Positions 16,964 through 25,424 of a stretch of DNA of 64,000 nt are shown piece by piece. The translations under genes and the position numbers were made by a program. Position 1 is the stretch's first letter. Every line of letters begins with the position of its first letter. Source of the DNA: an uncultured Paracoccaceae bacterium (GTDB lineage Bacteria > Pseudomonadota > Alphaproteobacteria > Rhodobacterales > Rhodobacteraceae); NCBI GenBank assembly GCA_937895435.1, contig CALAXT010000056.1:1-64000 (forward strand), in the 5' to 3' direction. The notes below the pieces were generated by a model, which saw only the letters and a list, made by a program, of their open reading frames with translations, was not told where the DNA came from and ran no database searches.

Positions 16964-17892
16964 TGGCTGTGCTTTATGAAAAGGTCGCACTGATTGGATT
17001 GGGGCTGATTGCATCGTCAATGGCGCATGCTATGCGTGCGGCAGGGCTGGCAGGCCATATAGCGGGCCATGCCAAAACCATGCAAACACGCCAGACGGCG
17101 CTGGAATTGGGCATTTGTGACAGCGTGCATGACAGCGCGGTGGGCGCCGTGATTGACGCCGACTTGGTTGTGCTTTGTGTGCCCGTTGGCGCGATGGAGG
17201 TGGTGGCAGCAGAAATCGCCCCCCACCTTAAACCCGGCGCAACCGTGACAGATGTGGGTTCTGTGAAACAGGCTGTGATTGCCGCAGTGGGCCCGCATCT
17301 GCCGCAAAGCGTGGCCTTTATACCCGGACATCCGATAGCAGGCACCGAACACTCTGGCCCACGTTCAGGATTTGCCAGCCTGTTTCGCAACCGCTGGTGG
17401 TTGCTGACCCCCCTGCCCGGCACCGATCCTGCCGCTGTGTCCCGCCTGCGCGCGCTTTGCGCCGGGATGGGGGCCAATGTGGATGAAATGGATGCAGCCC
17501 ATCATGATTTGGTGCTGGCTGTAACAAGCCATACGCCTCACTTAATCGCCTATACGATGGTTGGCGTTGCCGATGATCTGGGTCGGGTGACGGACAGCGA
17601 AGTCATCAAATATTCAGCCGCCGGATTTCGCGATTTTACCCGCATAGCAGCCTCAGACCCAACGATGTGGCGCGATGTGTTTTTAACCAACAAAGACGCA
17701 ACGCTTGAAATTTTGGGCCGCTTCACCGAAGAACTGTTCGCCCTGCAGCGGGCTATTCGGACAGGGGATGGCGATCATCTGCACGCCTATTTCACCCGCA
17801 CACGCGCCATTCGCCGTGGTATTATTGAGGCCGGTCAAGATACCGACGCCCCAGATTTTGGTCGCACACCACCCCCCAATCGCCTGGCCTAA
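16963..17892 (+). CDS. tyrA: Prephenate/arogenate (cyclohexadienyl) dehydrogenase
   Basis: 309 residues with an N-terminal NAD-binding motif ALIGLGLIASSMAHAM, the substrate segment GHPIAGTEHSGP (about 125-136), and the helical dimer domain with AVTSHTPHLIAY. No ACT or chorismate-mutase domain is attached, so it is the monofunctional TyrA/TyrC type making the tyrosine precursor. Start ATG 16963 shares one base with the hisC stop; the GTG at 16960 is the alternative. The C-terminus ends shortly before a convergent gene. Confidence 0.92.
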   Translation: MAVLYEKVALIGLGLIASSMAHAMRAAGLAGHIAGHAKTMQTRQTALELGICDSVHDSAVGAVIDADLVVLCVPVGAMEVVAAEIAPHLKPGATVTDVGSVKQAVIAAVGPHLPQSVAFIPGHPIAGTEHSGPRSGFASLFRNRWWLLTPLPGTDPAAVSRLRALCAGMGANVDEMDAAHHDLVLAVTSHTPHLIAYTMVGVADDLGRVTDSEVIKYSAAGFRDFTRIAASDPTMWRDVFLTNKDATLEILGRFTEELFALQRAIRTGDGDHLHAYFTRTRAIRRGIIEAGQDTDAPDFGRTPPPNRLA

Positions 17893-17904
17893 GACACTTA
17901 ATCA

Positions 17905-17928
17905 GCCCCCATGCAACTGTTTGGGGGC
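17905..17928. terminator. Possible bidirectional hairpin between tyrA and the DUF2125 gene
   Basis: GCCCCCA (17905-17911) pairs with TGGGGGC (17922-17928) with a 10-base loop between two convergent stops. There is no T tract on either side, so termination is only suggested by position. Confidence 0.4.
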
Positions 17929-17938
17929 ACGATGCCAA

Positions 17939-18958
17939 TCAACGGCCCACACTCACACGCGGCGCCAAACGGGGGGCTGGCCCCAAAACCAGTGGCCCAA
18001 GCCGGATAACCCCATCCTTCAGGCGCAAAGGCAGCTCAATTGCTGACGGATCAGGTGACAGGCCGGCCATCACCTCCATCATCCGGCTGAACTGTGCTGC
18101 ATCTTTGGGCCCAACCAAACCAAGCGCCACAATTAAATCACGCCCGGATTGCCAAGGCCGCGCCGCAAGTGTCAGCGTACCGTCCAACCCACCGTCAGAT
18201 AAAACAGTCAGCGCACCATTTGCGCTGAAATCGACATCGCCCAAACGCAAACTTGCCTCGCGCAGGGTAATGGCTTGGATCTGCGCGTTTTGCGTGCCAG
18301 CCATCACAAAGCGATCAAGCGGTGCATCAAACACCAGCGTTGCGTCCACCCGCAACCGATCAACGCCCCCCGCCCAGTCGAATGGCAGCCCCAACTGGGC
18401 GCGCAATGCCCGATCAAACCGCAGATCAGCGATCTCGAATCCGATGTCATGACTGTTCACCGCCGCCAAGCCCGGACGCGTGGCAAAGCGCATATTGGCC
18501 AAATCAGCCTGCCCACCATTGTCGGCGACCAACGCCAATTCCTGCCCCACCAAAACCATGTGATCCAGCGGCAGATTCGCAGCCACCCCCAGCGTCACGC
18601 TGGCGCGCAAATCCTTGCTGCGCAACGTGAAGCGGTTTTGACCAAGCTCCAGCGTCTGATCATGTGGCCAAACCGCAATCACACTGTTGGGGCGATAGCT
18701 TAGCGCCAGCGTTTGAAAAAACGGCGCTTGCCAAGCAAACCCCAGTGTCTCACTGCGCAAACGCGGGCGCTCTAACGTCAGATCAAATCGGTTGGGAAAA
18801 CCGCGCACAGCCAGGGCATCATATTCAGCCATCATGTCACCCGCCGACAGATCGGCCAGCCCCCGCACCACGGCCTGTTCCAGCGCGCGCGCCCCCCATA
18901 CCCAAAAGCTGCCCCACGCCGCCCCCAAGCTGATCACAATCACAAGCAGCAGGCGCAT
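17939..18958 (-). CDS. DUF2125-family periplasmic/membrane-anchored protein
   Basis: A 339-residue protein beginning MRLLLVIVISLGAAWGSFWVW, a signal anchor, followed by a long beta-rich region with repeated LRL/DLxF patterns (for example VRGFPNRFDLTLERPRL). The GFPNRF-type segment and length fit the alphaproteobacterial DUF2125 family, of unknown function; the fold resembles AsmA/YdgA-like lipid-binding beta proteins, but that is only an impression. Start 18958 follows AAGGGGGG; an upstream in-frame ATG at 19072 would delay the signal sequence. It faces the divergent cyclotransferase gene. Confidence 0.75.
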   Translation of the reverse strand: MRLLLVIVISLGAAWGSFWVWGARALEQAVVRGLADLSAGDMMAEYDALAVRGFPNRFDLTLERPRLRSETLGFAWQAPFFQTLALSYRPNSVIAVWPHDQTLELGQNRFTLRSKDLRASVTLGVAANLPLDHMVLVGQELALVADNGGQADLANMRFATRPGLAAVNSHDIGFEIADLRFDRALRAQLGLPFDWAGGVDRLRVDATLVFDAPLDRFVMAGTQNAQIQAITLREASLRLGDVDFSANGALTVLSDGGLDGTLTLAARPWQSGRDLIVALGLVGPKDAAQFSRMMEVMAGLSPDPSAIELPLRLKDGVIRLGPLVLGPAPRLAPRVSVGR

Positions 18959-19088
18959 CTTTGCCCCCCTTTTCACCCAACTTTGGCTAGTGTTTATAGG
19001 GCAGGATGCATAAGGGCCAGCCGCGATCATGACGCAGAGCCAGAGACGGACAAGGACGCAAGGGCGGGACACAACAGGGATCTGACAG

Positions 19089-19640
19089 ATGGATGAATCA
19101 TTTTGGGTATTTGGCTATGGATCATTGATCTGGAAGCCAGGATTTCTGCCAGCAGAACGCCACATAGCGCACCTGCCCGGGTATCGCCGCAGCTTTTGCA
19201 TGCAATCAGTTACCTATCGTGGATCACAGCACGCGCCGGGGCTGGTCTTGGCCTTGCAGCGTGATGCCACGGCAACCTGTGCGGGCGTTGCACTGCGGGT
19301 TGCCCCCGATGGCGCAAAAGCTACGCTGGATTATTTGCGTGAGCGCGAGCTGACATATTCAGGCTATCAAGAACGCCACCTGCCGATCACACTGGCAGAC
19401 GGCCGCAGCCCACAGGCGCTGGCCTATGTGATTGATTGCACCCACCCGCAATTTTGCGGTGGGCTAACATTGGAAAATCAGGCCCAGATCATCGCACGCT
19501 CGCGCGGCGAAATGGGCGAAAACAGCGCCTATCTGTTTGAAACCGCCCAAACCTTGGCAAGCCTTGGGCTGCAAGATCCAGATTTGTCATGGCTGGCACA
19601 ACGCGTGGCTGAACTGACGGGGAAACCGTCCAATCGCTAA
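19089..19640 (+). CDS. ChaC-type gamma-glutamylcyclotransferase
   Basis: 183 residues starting MDESFWVFGYGSLIWKPGF; the FGYGSL(I)W motif binds the gamma-glutamyl group, and the catalytic glutamate lies in RERELTYSGY. Family members cleave glutathione (ChaC) or gamma-glutamyl peptides, giving 5-oxoproline. The gene is plus strand, divergent from the DUF2125 gene, and 111 bases before the ExbB-like gene. Substrate is inferred from the family. Confidence 0.88.
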   Translation: MDESFWVFGYGSLIWKPGFLPAERHIAHLPGYRRSFCMQSVTYRGSQHAPGLVLALQRDATATCAGVALRVAPDGAKATLDYLRERELTYSGYQERHLPITLADGRSPQALAYVIDCTHPQFCGGLTLENQAQIIARSRGEMGENSAYLFETAQTLASLGLQDPDLSWLAQRVAELTGKPSNR

Positions 19641-19751
19641 GCCAATTTCCTGTATTTGGATGTTGGCACTGGCTGCGCCGCAGCATATTGTATAAACTGT
19701 GAAAAATTTAAGACCCATGAGATTCAGTCCCAACGGATATTGACGACACCC

Positions 19752-20963
19752 ATGCAAAAAGCCGCCCCACAATTTTCCCAACCCCTGCGCCAAATTGCGC
19801 TGATGCTGACTGTGGTCGGGCTTGCCGGTCTGGGTGGTTGGGTGGCTTTTCCCCGTGTGTCGCAGGTATTTTGGGAAAACCCTTATCTGAACACCGGTAT
19901 TTTTGCGGTGTTCTTGATTGGTGTCATCACCTGCTTTTCACAAGTCTTGACCCTGATCGGTTCGGTCAATTGGATCGAAGATTTTGTATCGCACCGTCCC
20001 GGCCATGAAAATGTCAAACCCACGCGTCTATTGGCGCCTTTGGCTGCGTTGCTGCGCGAACGCGGCAACCGGGTGCAGATATCTTCCACGTCATCGCGCT
20101 CAATCCTTGATTCGGTTGACAGCCGGATGGATGAGGGCCGCGACATCACGCGCTATCTGGTGAACTTGCTGATTTTTCTGGGCCTGTTGGGCACATTCTT
20201 TGGCTTGGCCACAACCGTGCCCGCTGTGGTGGAAACCATCCGATCGCTTGTCCCACAAGAGGGCGAGAGCGGTATGGTGGTGTTTGACCGGCTGATGGGG
20301 GGGCTTGAATCCCAGCTGGGTGGGATGGGCATGGCGTTTTCCTCATCGCTGTTGGGGTTGTCCGGATCCCTGATCGTGGGGTTGCTTGAGCTTTTCACCG
20401 GGCACGGCCAAAACCGCTTTTACCGCGAACTGGAAGAATGGTTATCCACCATTACCCGTGTCGGCCTGAGTGCGGGCGAGCATGAAGGTGCCGATGGCGG
20501 TGCCGCGGCCCATATCATTGACAATATGGCAGCCCAGATGGAATCGCTGCAAAATATCTTTGTCCAAGCCGAGGTCAGCCGCGCTGTGGTTGATGAACGG
20601 CTGGGCACGCTGGCAGATGCCGTCAACACATTGGCCAAACGCATTGAGGCTGAGTCTGAGGCCCGCGGCGATGCCGCTGTTGTCTTGATTGAACTGGCCA
20701 AGGGCCAAAATCGCATGCTGGATGTGCTGGAAAATCGAATGGGGGCAGAGGGGGGCAGTGGCGGCGGCATTGATGCCGAAAGCCGGATGCGCCTCCGGTC
20801 AATCGACGTTCAACTGCTGAAAATTCTTGAAGAGCTGGCCGCTGGCCGGTCAGAAAGCATGGCAGATCTGCGCGGCGATCTTGCTGAAATGACAGGTGCG
20901 ATCCGCAGCATGGCGCGGGCCTCGCGGTTAAATCCGCCCGCCGGCACCCCGCGGGCTGAGTGA
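19752..20963 (+). CDS. MotA/TolQ/ExbB-family stator subunit
   Basis: A 403-residue membrane protein with four predicted helices: 15-31, 47-70, 136-157 and 194-214. The third and fourth carry the TolQ/ExbB-like core (LIFLGLLGTFFGLATTVPAVV; GMGMAFSSSLLGLSGSLIVG). The remaining 190 residues form a cytoplasmic helical tail rich in A, E, R and L. Such proteins form the pentameric ring of proton-driven motors. Its stop overlaps the start of the OmpA-domain partner (TGATG), so a complex of the two is very likely. It is neither TolQ (no tolR/A/B here) nor MotA. The ribosome binding site is weak. Confidence 0.82.
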   Translation: MQKAAPQFSQPLRQIALMLTVVGLAGLGGWVAFPRVSQVFWENPYLNTGIFAVFLIGVITCFSQVLTLIGSVNWIEDFVSHRPGHENVKPTRLLAPLAALLRERGNRVQISSTSSRSILDSVDSRMDEGRDITRYLVNLLIFLGLLGTFFGLATTVPAVVETIRSLVPQEGESGMVVFDRLMGGLESQLGGMGMAFSSSLLGLSGSLIVGLLELFTGHGQNRFYRELEEWLSTITRVGLSAGEHEGADGGAAAHIIDNMAAQMESLQNIFVQAEVSRAVVDERLGTLADAVNTLAKRIEAESEARGDAAVVLIELAKGQNRMLDVLENRMGAEGGSGGGIDAESRMRLRSIDVQLLKILEELAAGRSESMADLRGDLAEMTGAIRSMARASRLNPPAGTPRAE

Positions 20964-22681
20964 TGGGACGCGCGCGCCGCGGATCCGGCCGCGAGCCTTT
21001 GTCGATATGGCCAGGGTTTGTTGACGCTTTCACAACGCTTTTGCTGTTGTTGATGTTTGTTTTGACAATTTTTCTTCTGGCGCAATTTGTGTTGCGCGAC
21101 ACAATCACCAGCCAAGAAACCAAGATGAGCGGTCTGGCCGATCAGGTCAGCGCGCTGGCCGACGCTTTGGGGCTGGAACGGCGCGAAACAGCGCGGCTGT
21201 CAGGCGAATTAGATTCAGCCCAAGACACCGCGCGCAAACAGGACCAGCTGATCGCCACACTGGGCGCGCAAGTGTCAGCCCAATCCACAGAACTTGACGC
21301 AGCCGGTGCCGAGATCACCCGATTTGAGGCCCAGGTGGCCGGGCTTTTGGCACAGCGCACAACGCTGAACACCGCTTTGAATGATCGCCAAACCCAAATT
21401 GAAGCCCTGACATCGACCCAAGAAGCGTTAAACTTGGCGCTTGCCCAAAGCCGCTCAGAGATCGATGCGCAAACCGAAGCCGCCCGGCTTGATGCTGCGC
21501 GCCGCGCCGCCTTGGAAGCATTGATCGAAGATCTCAAGCGCGATGCGGGTGCAAAAGAAACCGCCCTTGTTGAACTGCAATCCAGCCTAAAGGCGGTGCG
21601 TGACGACAAATTGGCCGAGGCCGCCGCCGCTGCCCTTTTGCGCGAAAAGCTGCAAAACGCCAATTCAGAACTGACCGCGATGACCTTGATGCTGGAAGAC
21701 AAGCGCAAAGCGGCCGAAGACACGCTAACCCTGTTGGCCGCAGCCCAAGCAGCCCGCGCCGACCTGCAAGCCCAGGTTGATGCCAACCAAGCCACAGCCT
21801 TGACGGAATCTGAACGTCAGGCCGCCCTGCTGTCCGTTGCCAACCGCCGCCTGCAAGACCAACAGGCCAAATCTGCCGAGGCAGAACGGCAGCTGGCCCT
21901 GCTTAACGAACAGACTGCCGCGTTGCGCCAGCAATTGGGCCAATTGCAAACCTTGTTAGATATTTCAGCTGAAAATGACGCGCAGGCACAGGTGCAGATC
22001 ACGGCACTTGGCAACCAGCTAAATCAGGCGTTGGCCAGCACCGCATCCGAGCAACGCAAACGCGCTGATCTGGAAGAGGCCGAGCGCAAACGCTTAGAAC
22101 AAGTCGCATCGCTGCAAGAAAAGCTGAACGTCGCCCTGAAAATTGCCGCTGATGAACAACGCCAACGCGCTGATCTGGAAGAGGCCGAGCGTAAACGTCT
22201 TGAGGCCGAGGCCAAAAAGCTGGAACGCTATAGATCAGACTTTTTTGGGACATTGCGCGATCTGATGGCCGAACTGGAGGGGGTTCGAGTGGTGGGTGAC
22301 AGGTTTGTCTTTTCATCCGAGGTGCTGTTTGAACCCGGCCAAACCGATCTGACCGCTGCCGGACAAGAACAGATTAAAGACGTCTTTGCGCGCTTGCGCC
22401 CGGTTCTTGACCGCATTCCCCCACAGATTGATTGGGTGATCCGGGTCGACGGCCACACTGATAACATTCCACTTTTGGGCACTGGTGCTTTTGTCAACAA
22501 CTGGCAGCTCAGCCAAGCACGCGCCCTGTCAGTGGTGTTGTTCATGATTGATCGGTTGGGCTTTCCCGCCGAACGCGCTGCGGCCACAGGCTTTGGTGAG
22601 TACCACCCCGTGGCCCCGGAAAACACACCCGAAGCCCGCGCCCAAAATCGCCGCATTGAGCTTAAGCTGACAGAACGCTAA
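20963..22681 (+). CDS. MotB-like protein: TM helix with Asp, long coiled coil, OmpA peptidoglycan-binding domain
   Basis: 572 residues. One helix at 20-44 (PGFVDAFTTLLLLLMFVLTI) has D21 at its cytoplasmic end, matching the proton-carrying aspartate of MotB/ExbD/TolR. Residues about 50-420 are almost uninterrupted coiled coil rich in A, L, E, Q and R, and include a 17-residue segment repeated with a 35-residue period. The C-terminal 140 residues are an OmpA-like domain (FEPGQTDLTAAGQEQ, VDGHTDNIPL, NWQLSQARALSV, NRRIELKL). Thus a proton-driven stator is held to peptidoglycan by a long spacer. Function is unknown. Translational coupling to the ExbB-like gene is clear. Confidence 0.82.
   Translation: MGRARRGSGREPLSIWPGFVDAFTTLLLLLMFVLTIFLLAQFVLRDTITSQETKMSGLADQVSALADALGLERRETARLSGELDSAQDTARKQDQLIATLGAQVSAQSTELDAAGAEITRFEAQVAGLLAQRTTLNTALNDRQTQIEALTSTQEALNLALAQSRSEIDAQTEAARLDAARRAALEALIEDLKRDAGAKETALVELQSSLKAVRDDKLAEAAAAALLREKLQNANSELTAMTLMLEDKRKAAEDTLTLLAAAQAARADLQAQVDANQATALTESERQAALLSVANRRLQDQQAKSAEAERQLALLNEQTAALRQQLGQLQTLLDISAENDAQAQVQITALGNQLNQALASTASEQRKRADLEEAERKRLEQVASLQEKLNVALKIAADEQRQRADLEEAERKRLEAEAKKLERYRSDFFGTLRDLMAELEGVRVVGDRFVFSSEVLFEPGQTDLTAAGQEQIKDVFARLRPVLDRIPPQIDWVIRVDGHTDNIPLLGTGAFVNNWQLSQARALSVVLFMIDRLGFPAERAAATGFGEYHPVAPENTPEARAQNRRIELKLTER
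22049..22204 (+). repeat. Two-copy 51-bp repeat in the coiled-coil coding region
   Basis: Bases 22049-22099 and 22154-22204 encode the same 17 residues (EQR(K/Q)RADLEEAERKRLE) with only a few silent differences and one K/Q change. The period is 105 bp, 35 residues, which equals five heptads, so a duplication keeps the coiled-coil register. Confidence 0.85.
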
Positions 22682-22836
22682 ATCCAGCAGAACAGACAGT
22701 ATTTTCACCCCCTGCCTTGGTCAATTGCACCCTATTGTCGTTGAGTTTCACACAACGCTCGGCAATGATCATGGCACGTCCTTGAGCGCAGGCCGAGTGC
22801 ACAAGGATCGCAATTTTACCAAATAGGAAATATCAG

Positions 22837-24678
22837 ATGCGCATTATTGAGCGGCTTCTGGGGGTCATTGATGCCTTCGGCCCTGCGGATGGTCCACCGC
22901 CGCAAACCTTGATTGCGTTTTTACGTTGGGCACTGGCAGGCAGCGGCCGGGGCTTGGCGCTTGGGGTGGCGGTGTCGGTTACATTGGGCACAACCGAACT
23001 GGTGGCGGCCTATTTCACGCGGTGGGCCATTGATTTATCAGCTACGATGGGGCCGGGAAATTTTTCAGCATTGCTGCCATTTCTAGGCCTGGCTGCGCTG
23101 TTTTTTATTGGCCTGCGCCCGCTGATTTTTGCGGCAGACAGTTCCATATCGAACATATTGCTCGGCCCACATCTGTTTCCATTGGTCCTTTCTCGGCTTA
23201 ATCGGCACACGCTGGGCCATTCACTGCGGTTTTTTGAAAACGACTTTGCCGGCCGTATCAGCCAAAAAGCCATTCAAACCGCCCGCGCCGTGTCAGATAT
23301 CGTGGTCGAATTTATTGATGTGGTTGTCTATACTGTGGCGATGTTCATTGGGGCGCTGGTGCTTTTGGCCAGTATTGATGGACGAATGTTGATTGTTTTT
23401 GCCGGCTGGTTTGTAATCTGGGCTGCATATTTGCGCCATTTCATTCCCCGCGTGCGCCAGCGCTCCGCCGAACGGGCCGAGGCGCGCACCAATGTCAGTG
23501 GCCAGATCGTTGATGCCTATTCCAATATCACAACCGTAAAGCTCTTCGCCCACGACACATTTGAAGATCGCGCTGCACTCAAATCTATGGAGCGTTTTCG
23601 CCAAAAAGCCGTGGCCTTTGGCATGACCTCAGCGCAATTTCGCTTTGGCTTGATGACGCTTGGTGGCACGCTGCCGCTGTTTACGCTGTCGACAGTGCTT
23701 TATCTTTGGTCGATTGGGGTGGCAACTGCGGGCGATATTGCGCTGGTGGCAATGGTGGCCACGCGGCTCAGCCAGATCACCAACCGTGTGAGTATGGCGG
23801 CCGTTTCCATTTTTGCCAATATTGGTGAGATTTCGGATGGCATTGCCACACTAACCCCTGTGCATGAAATCACCAACCGCCCAAATGCCCGCGATGAACT
23901 GCACGCCCAAGGCGCGATTGAATTCGATAACATCACATTTCGCTATGGTGCAGGCGCATCGGCCCTGAATGGTCTTTCGCTGCGGGTAGCGCCGGGGGAA
24001 AAGGTGGCCTTGGTCGGCGCATCTGGGGCCGGAAAATCAACAGTGATTTCGCTTTTGCTCAGGCTTTACGATGTAACGGATGGCCGTGTGTTGCTGGATG
24101 GTCATGACATCCGCGATCTGACTCAGACCGCACTGCGCCGTCAAATTGCCGTCGTGCGTCAAGAAACCGCCATGTTCAACCGCTCGGCCCGCGATAACAT
24201 TCGCTATGGCCACCCTGATGCCAGCGACGAAGAAGTGTACGATGCCGCCCGCCGTGCGTCAGCCCATGATTTCATTCTCAATCTGGAAGATTTTCGGGGG
24301 CGGCGTGGCTATGATGCGTTTTTGGGTGAACGCGGCGTAAAATTATCAGGCGGCCAGCGCCAACGTATCGCTTTGGCCCGCGCAATTTTAAAAGACGCCC
24401 CAATTTTGGTTTTGGATGAGGCCACCAGCGCGCTTGACAGTGAGGTTGAAGCCGAAATTCAATCTGCACTGGTCGATGTAATGGCAGGCAAAACGGTCAT
24501 CGCGATTGCCCATCGCCTAAGCACAATCGCCGCTATGGATCGCATCATTGTGATTGAGGGCGGCCAGATTGTTGAACAGGGCACTCATCAAGAGCTTTTA
24601 AAACAAAATGGTGCCTACGCCCGCTATTGGTCGCATCAATCAGGCGGTTTTATTGCCCAAGACCAAACCGCAGATTAG
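22837..24678 (+). CDS. ABC exporter with fused membrane and ATPase domains
   Basis: 613 residues: a six-helix type-1 exporter domain (about 25-340) and an ATPase domain with Walker A GASGAGKST, signature LSGGQRQRIALARAI, Walker B ILVLDEATSALD and the switch histidine IAHRLSTIA. It is a half-transporter that must dimerise. The inner helices carry no clear lipid A or peptide signature, so the substrate is unknown; multidrug or lipid export is the usual role of this branch. AGGAA lies eight bases before the ATG. It stands alone, 155 bases after the stator pair. Confidence 0.92.
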   Translation: MRIIERLLGVIDAFGPADGPPPQTLIAFLRWALAGSGRGLALGVAVSVTLGTTELVAAYFTRWAIDLSATMGPGNFSALLPFLGLAALFFIGLRPLIFAADSSISNILLGPHLFPLVLSRLNRHTLGHSLRFFENDFAGRISQKAIQTARAVSDIVVEFIDVVVYTVAMFIGALVLLASIDGRMLIVFAGWFVIWAAYLRHFIPRVRQRSAERAEARTNVSGQIVDAYSNITTVKLFAHDTFEDRAALKSMERFRQKAVAFGMTSAQFRFGLMTLGGTLPLFTLSTVLYLWSIGVATAGDIALVAMVATRLSQITNRVSMAAVSIFANIGEISDGIATLTPVHEITNRPNARDELHAQGAIEFDNITFRYGAGASALNGLSLRVAPGEKVALVGASGAGKSTVISLLLRLYDVTDGRVLLDGHDIRDLTQTALRRQIAVVRQETAMFNRSARDNIRYGHPDASDEEVYDAARRASAHDFILNLEDFRGRRGYDAFLGERGVKLSGGQRQRIALARAILKDAPILVLDEATSALDSEVEAEIQSALVDVMAGKTVIAIAHRLSTIAAMDRIIVIEGGQIVEQGTHQELLKQNGAYARYWSHQSGGFIAQDQTAD

Positions 24679-24689
24679 CAAAAACCCAA

Positions 24690-25196
24690 TTAGTTATACC
24701 GCAGCACAGCGTCATAGGCTTTTGCGCGGTAGACTAACGCACAGCAGAGCAACAAAGACATCATCGCGATGCGCACCATAAAAGCTTTTAATGCAAATTC
24801 TGCATAAAAGTTGCCATGCACGACGGTGTTCACCAGATCATTGAGCAAGAAAACAGATACAAACCCCAACGCAACAACCAATAATTTCATGATGCAGCGA
24901 TTTGTCGCAAACGCAAAAAGTACAGCTGATGAAAGCGAGACAATGGCAAGACCACGCAATTGAACAGACGCCTGCATCTCAGAGATACGGTTGAAATCAG
25001 AAATTCCGATCCACTGCAACAATTCAACCGGAAAGAAAAATGCGGTCGCGCTAACGATAAAAGCAACGCTTGCAACGATATAAATGGCCACTTTGAACCA
25101 AGGCGGTAAAAAAGCATGGGCAAATGCCCGCAGTTCGCGCTTGTCTTTGATAATTGCAGGCTCTGCAAACATATCAATTCTGCTTTGGTGGGTCAT
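24690..25196 (-). CDS. Unknown four-helix membrane protein in an A+T-rich patch
   Basis: 168 residues with four hydrophobic helices at about 33-56, 75-97, 102-122 and 135-158, a charged N-terminus (IIKDKRELRAFAHAF) and a short positive end. I do not recognise the family. GGAGAAG lies six bases before the ATG. The gene and its 228-base upstream region are visibly richer in A+T than their neighbours, which may mean recent acquisition. An operator-like inverted repeat lies about 160 bases upstream (25353-25379). It converges on the ABC gene with an 11-base gap and no hairpin. Confidence 0.7.
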   Translation of the reverse strand: MTHQSRIDMFAEPAIIKDKRELRAFAHAFLPPWFKVAIYIVASVAFIVSATAFFFPVELLQWIGISDFNRISEMQASVQLRGLAIVSLSSAVLFAFATNRCIMKLLVVALGFVSVFLLNDLVNTVVHGNFYAEFALKAFMVRIAMMSLLLCCALVYRAKAYDAVLRYN

Positions 25197-25352
25197 TTTT
25201 TCTTCTCCAGCGCACTAATGGGCGCAAACTCAAAGTATCATACCATATATTGCGGCATGACCGATGGTAAAAACAACTAAAAAACGCTTAATAATCGGAT
25301 TTTTTACAAAACATTCAATCTTTGATGTATTTTAATATCCAGCCACAACCCT

Positions 25353-25379
25353 GACCTGCATTTTAAATATGATCAGGTC
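25353..25379. promoter_or_regulatory. Inverted repeat with an NsrR-like core upstream of the orphan membrane gene
   Basis: GACCTG (25353-25358) and CAGGTC (25374-25379) flank CATTTTAAATAT (25359-25370). That 12-base core is identical to the centre of the NsrR-like site in front of cydA. The outer arms differ from NsrR consensus, so the factor is uncertain. Confidence 0.35.
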
Positions 25380-25424
25380 TTAAAAACTAACCATTCCTGA
25401 CCGCGGGTGCCCCCAATGGCCAAT

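Noticed and set aside
17881-17938. Possible extra gene between tyrA and the DUF2125 gene
   Set aside because: Only 46 bases and one hairpin; no coding frame.
19752-22681. The stator pair as a Zorya defence system
   Set aside because: ZorA has a long cytoplasmic tail and is followed by nuclease/helicase genes; here the long coil is in the OmpA partner and no defence genes follow.
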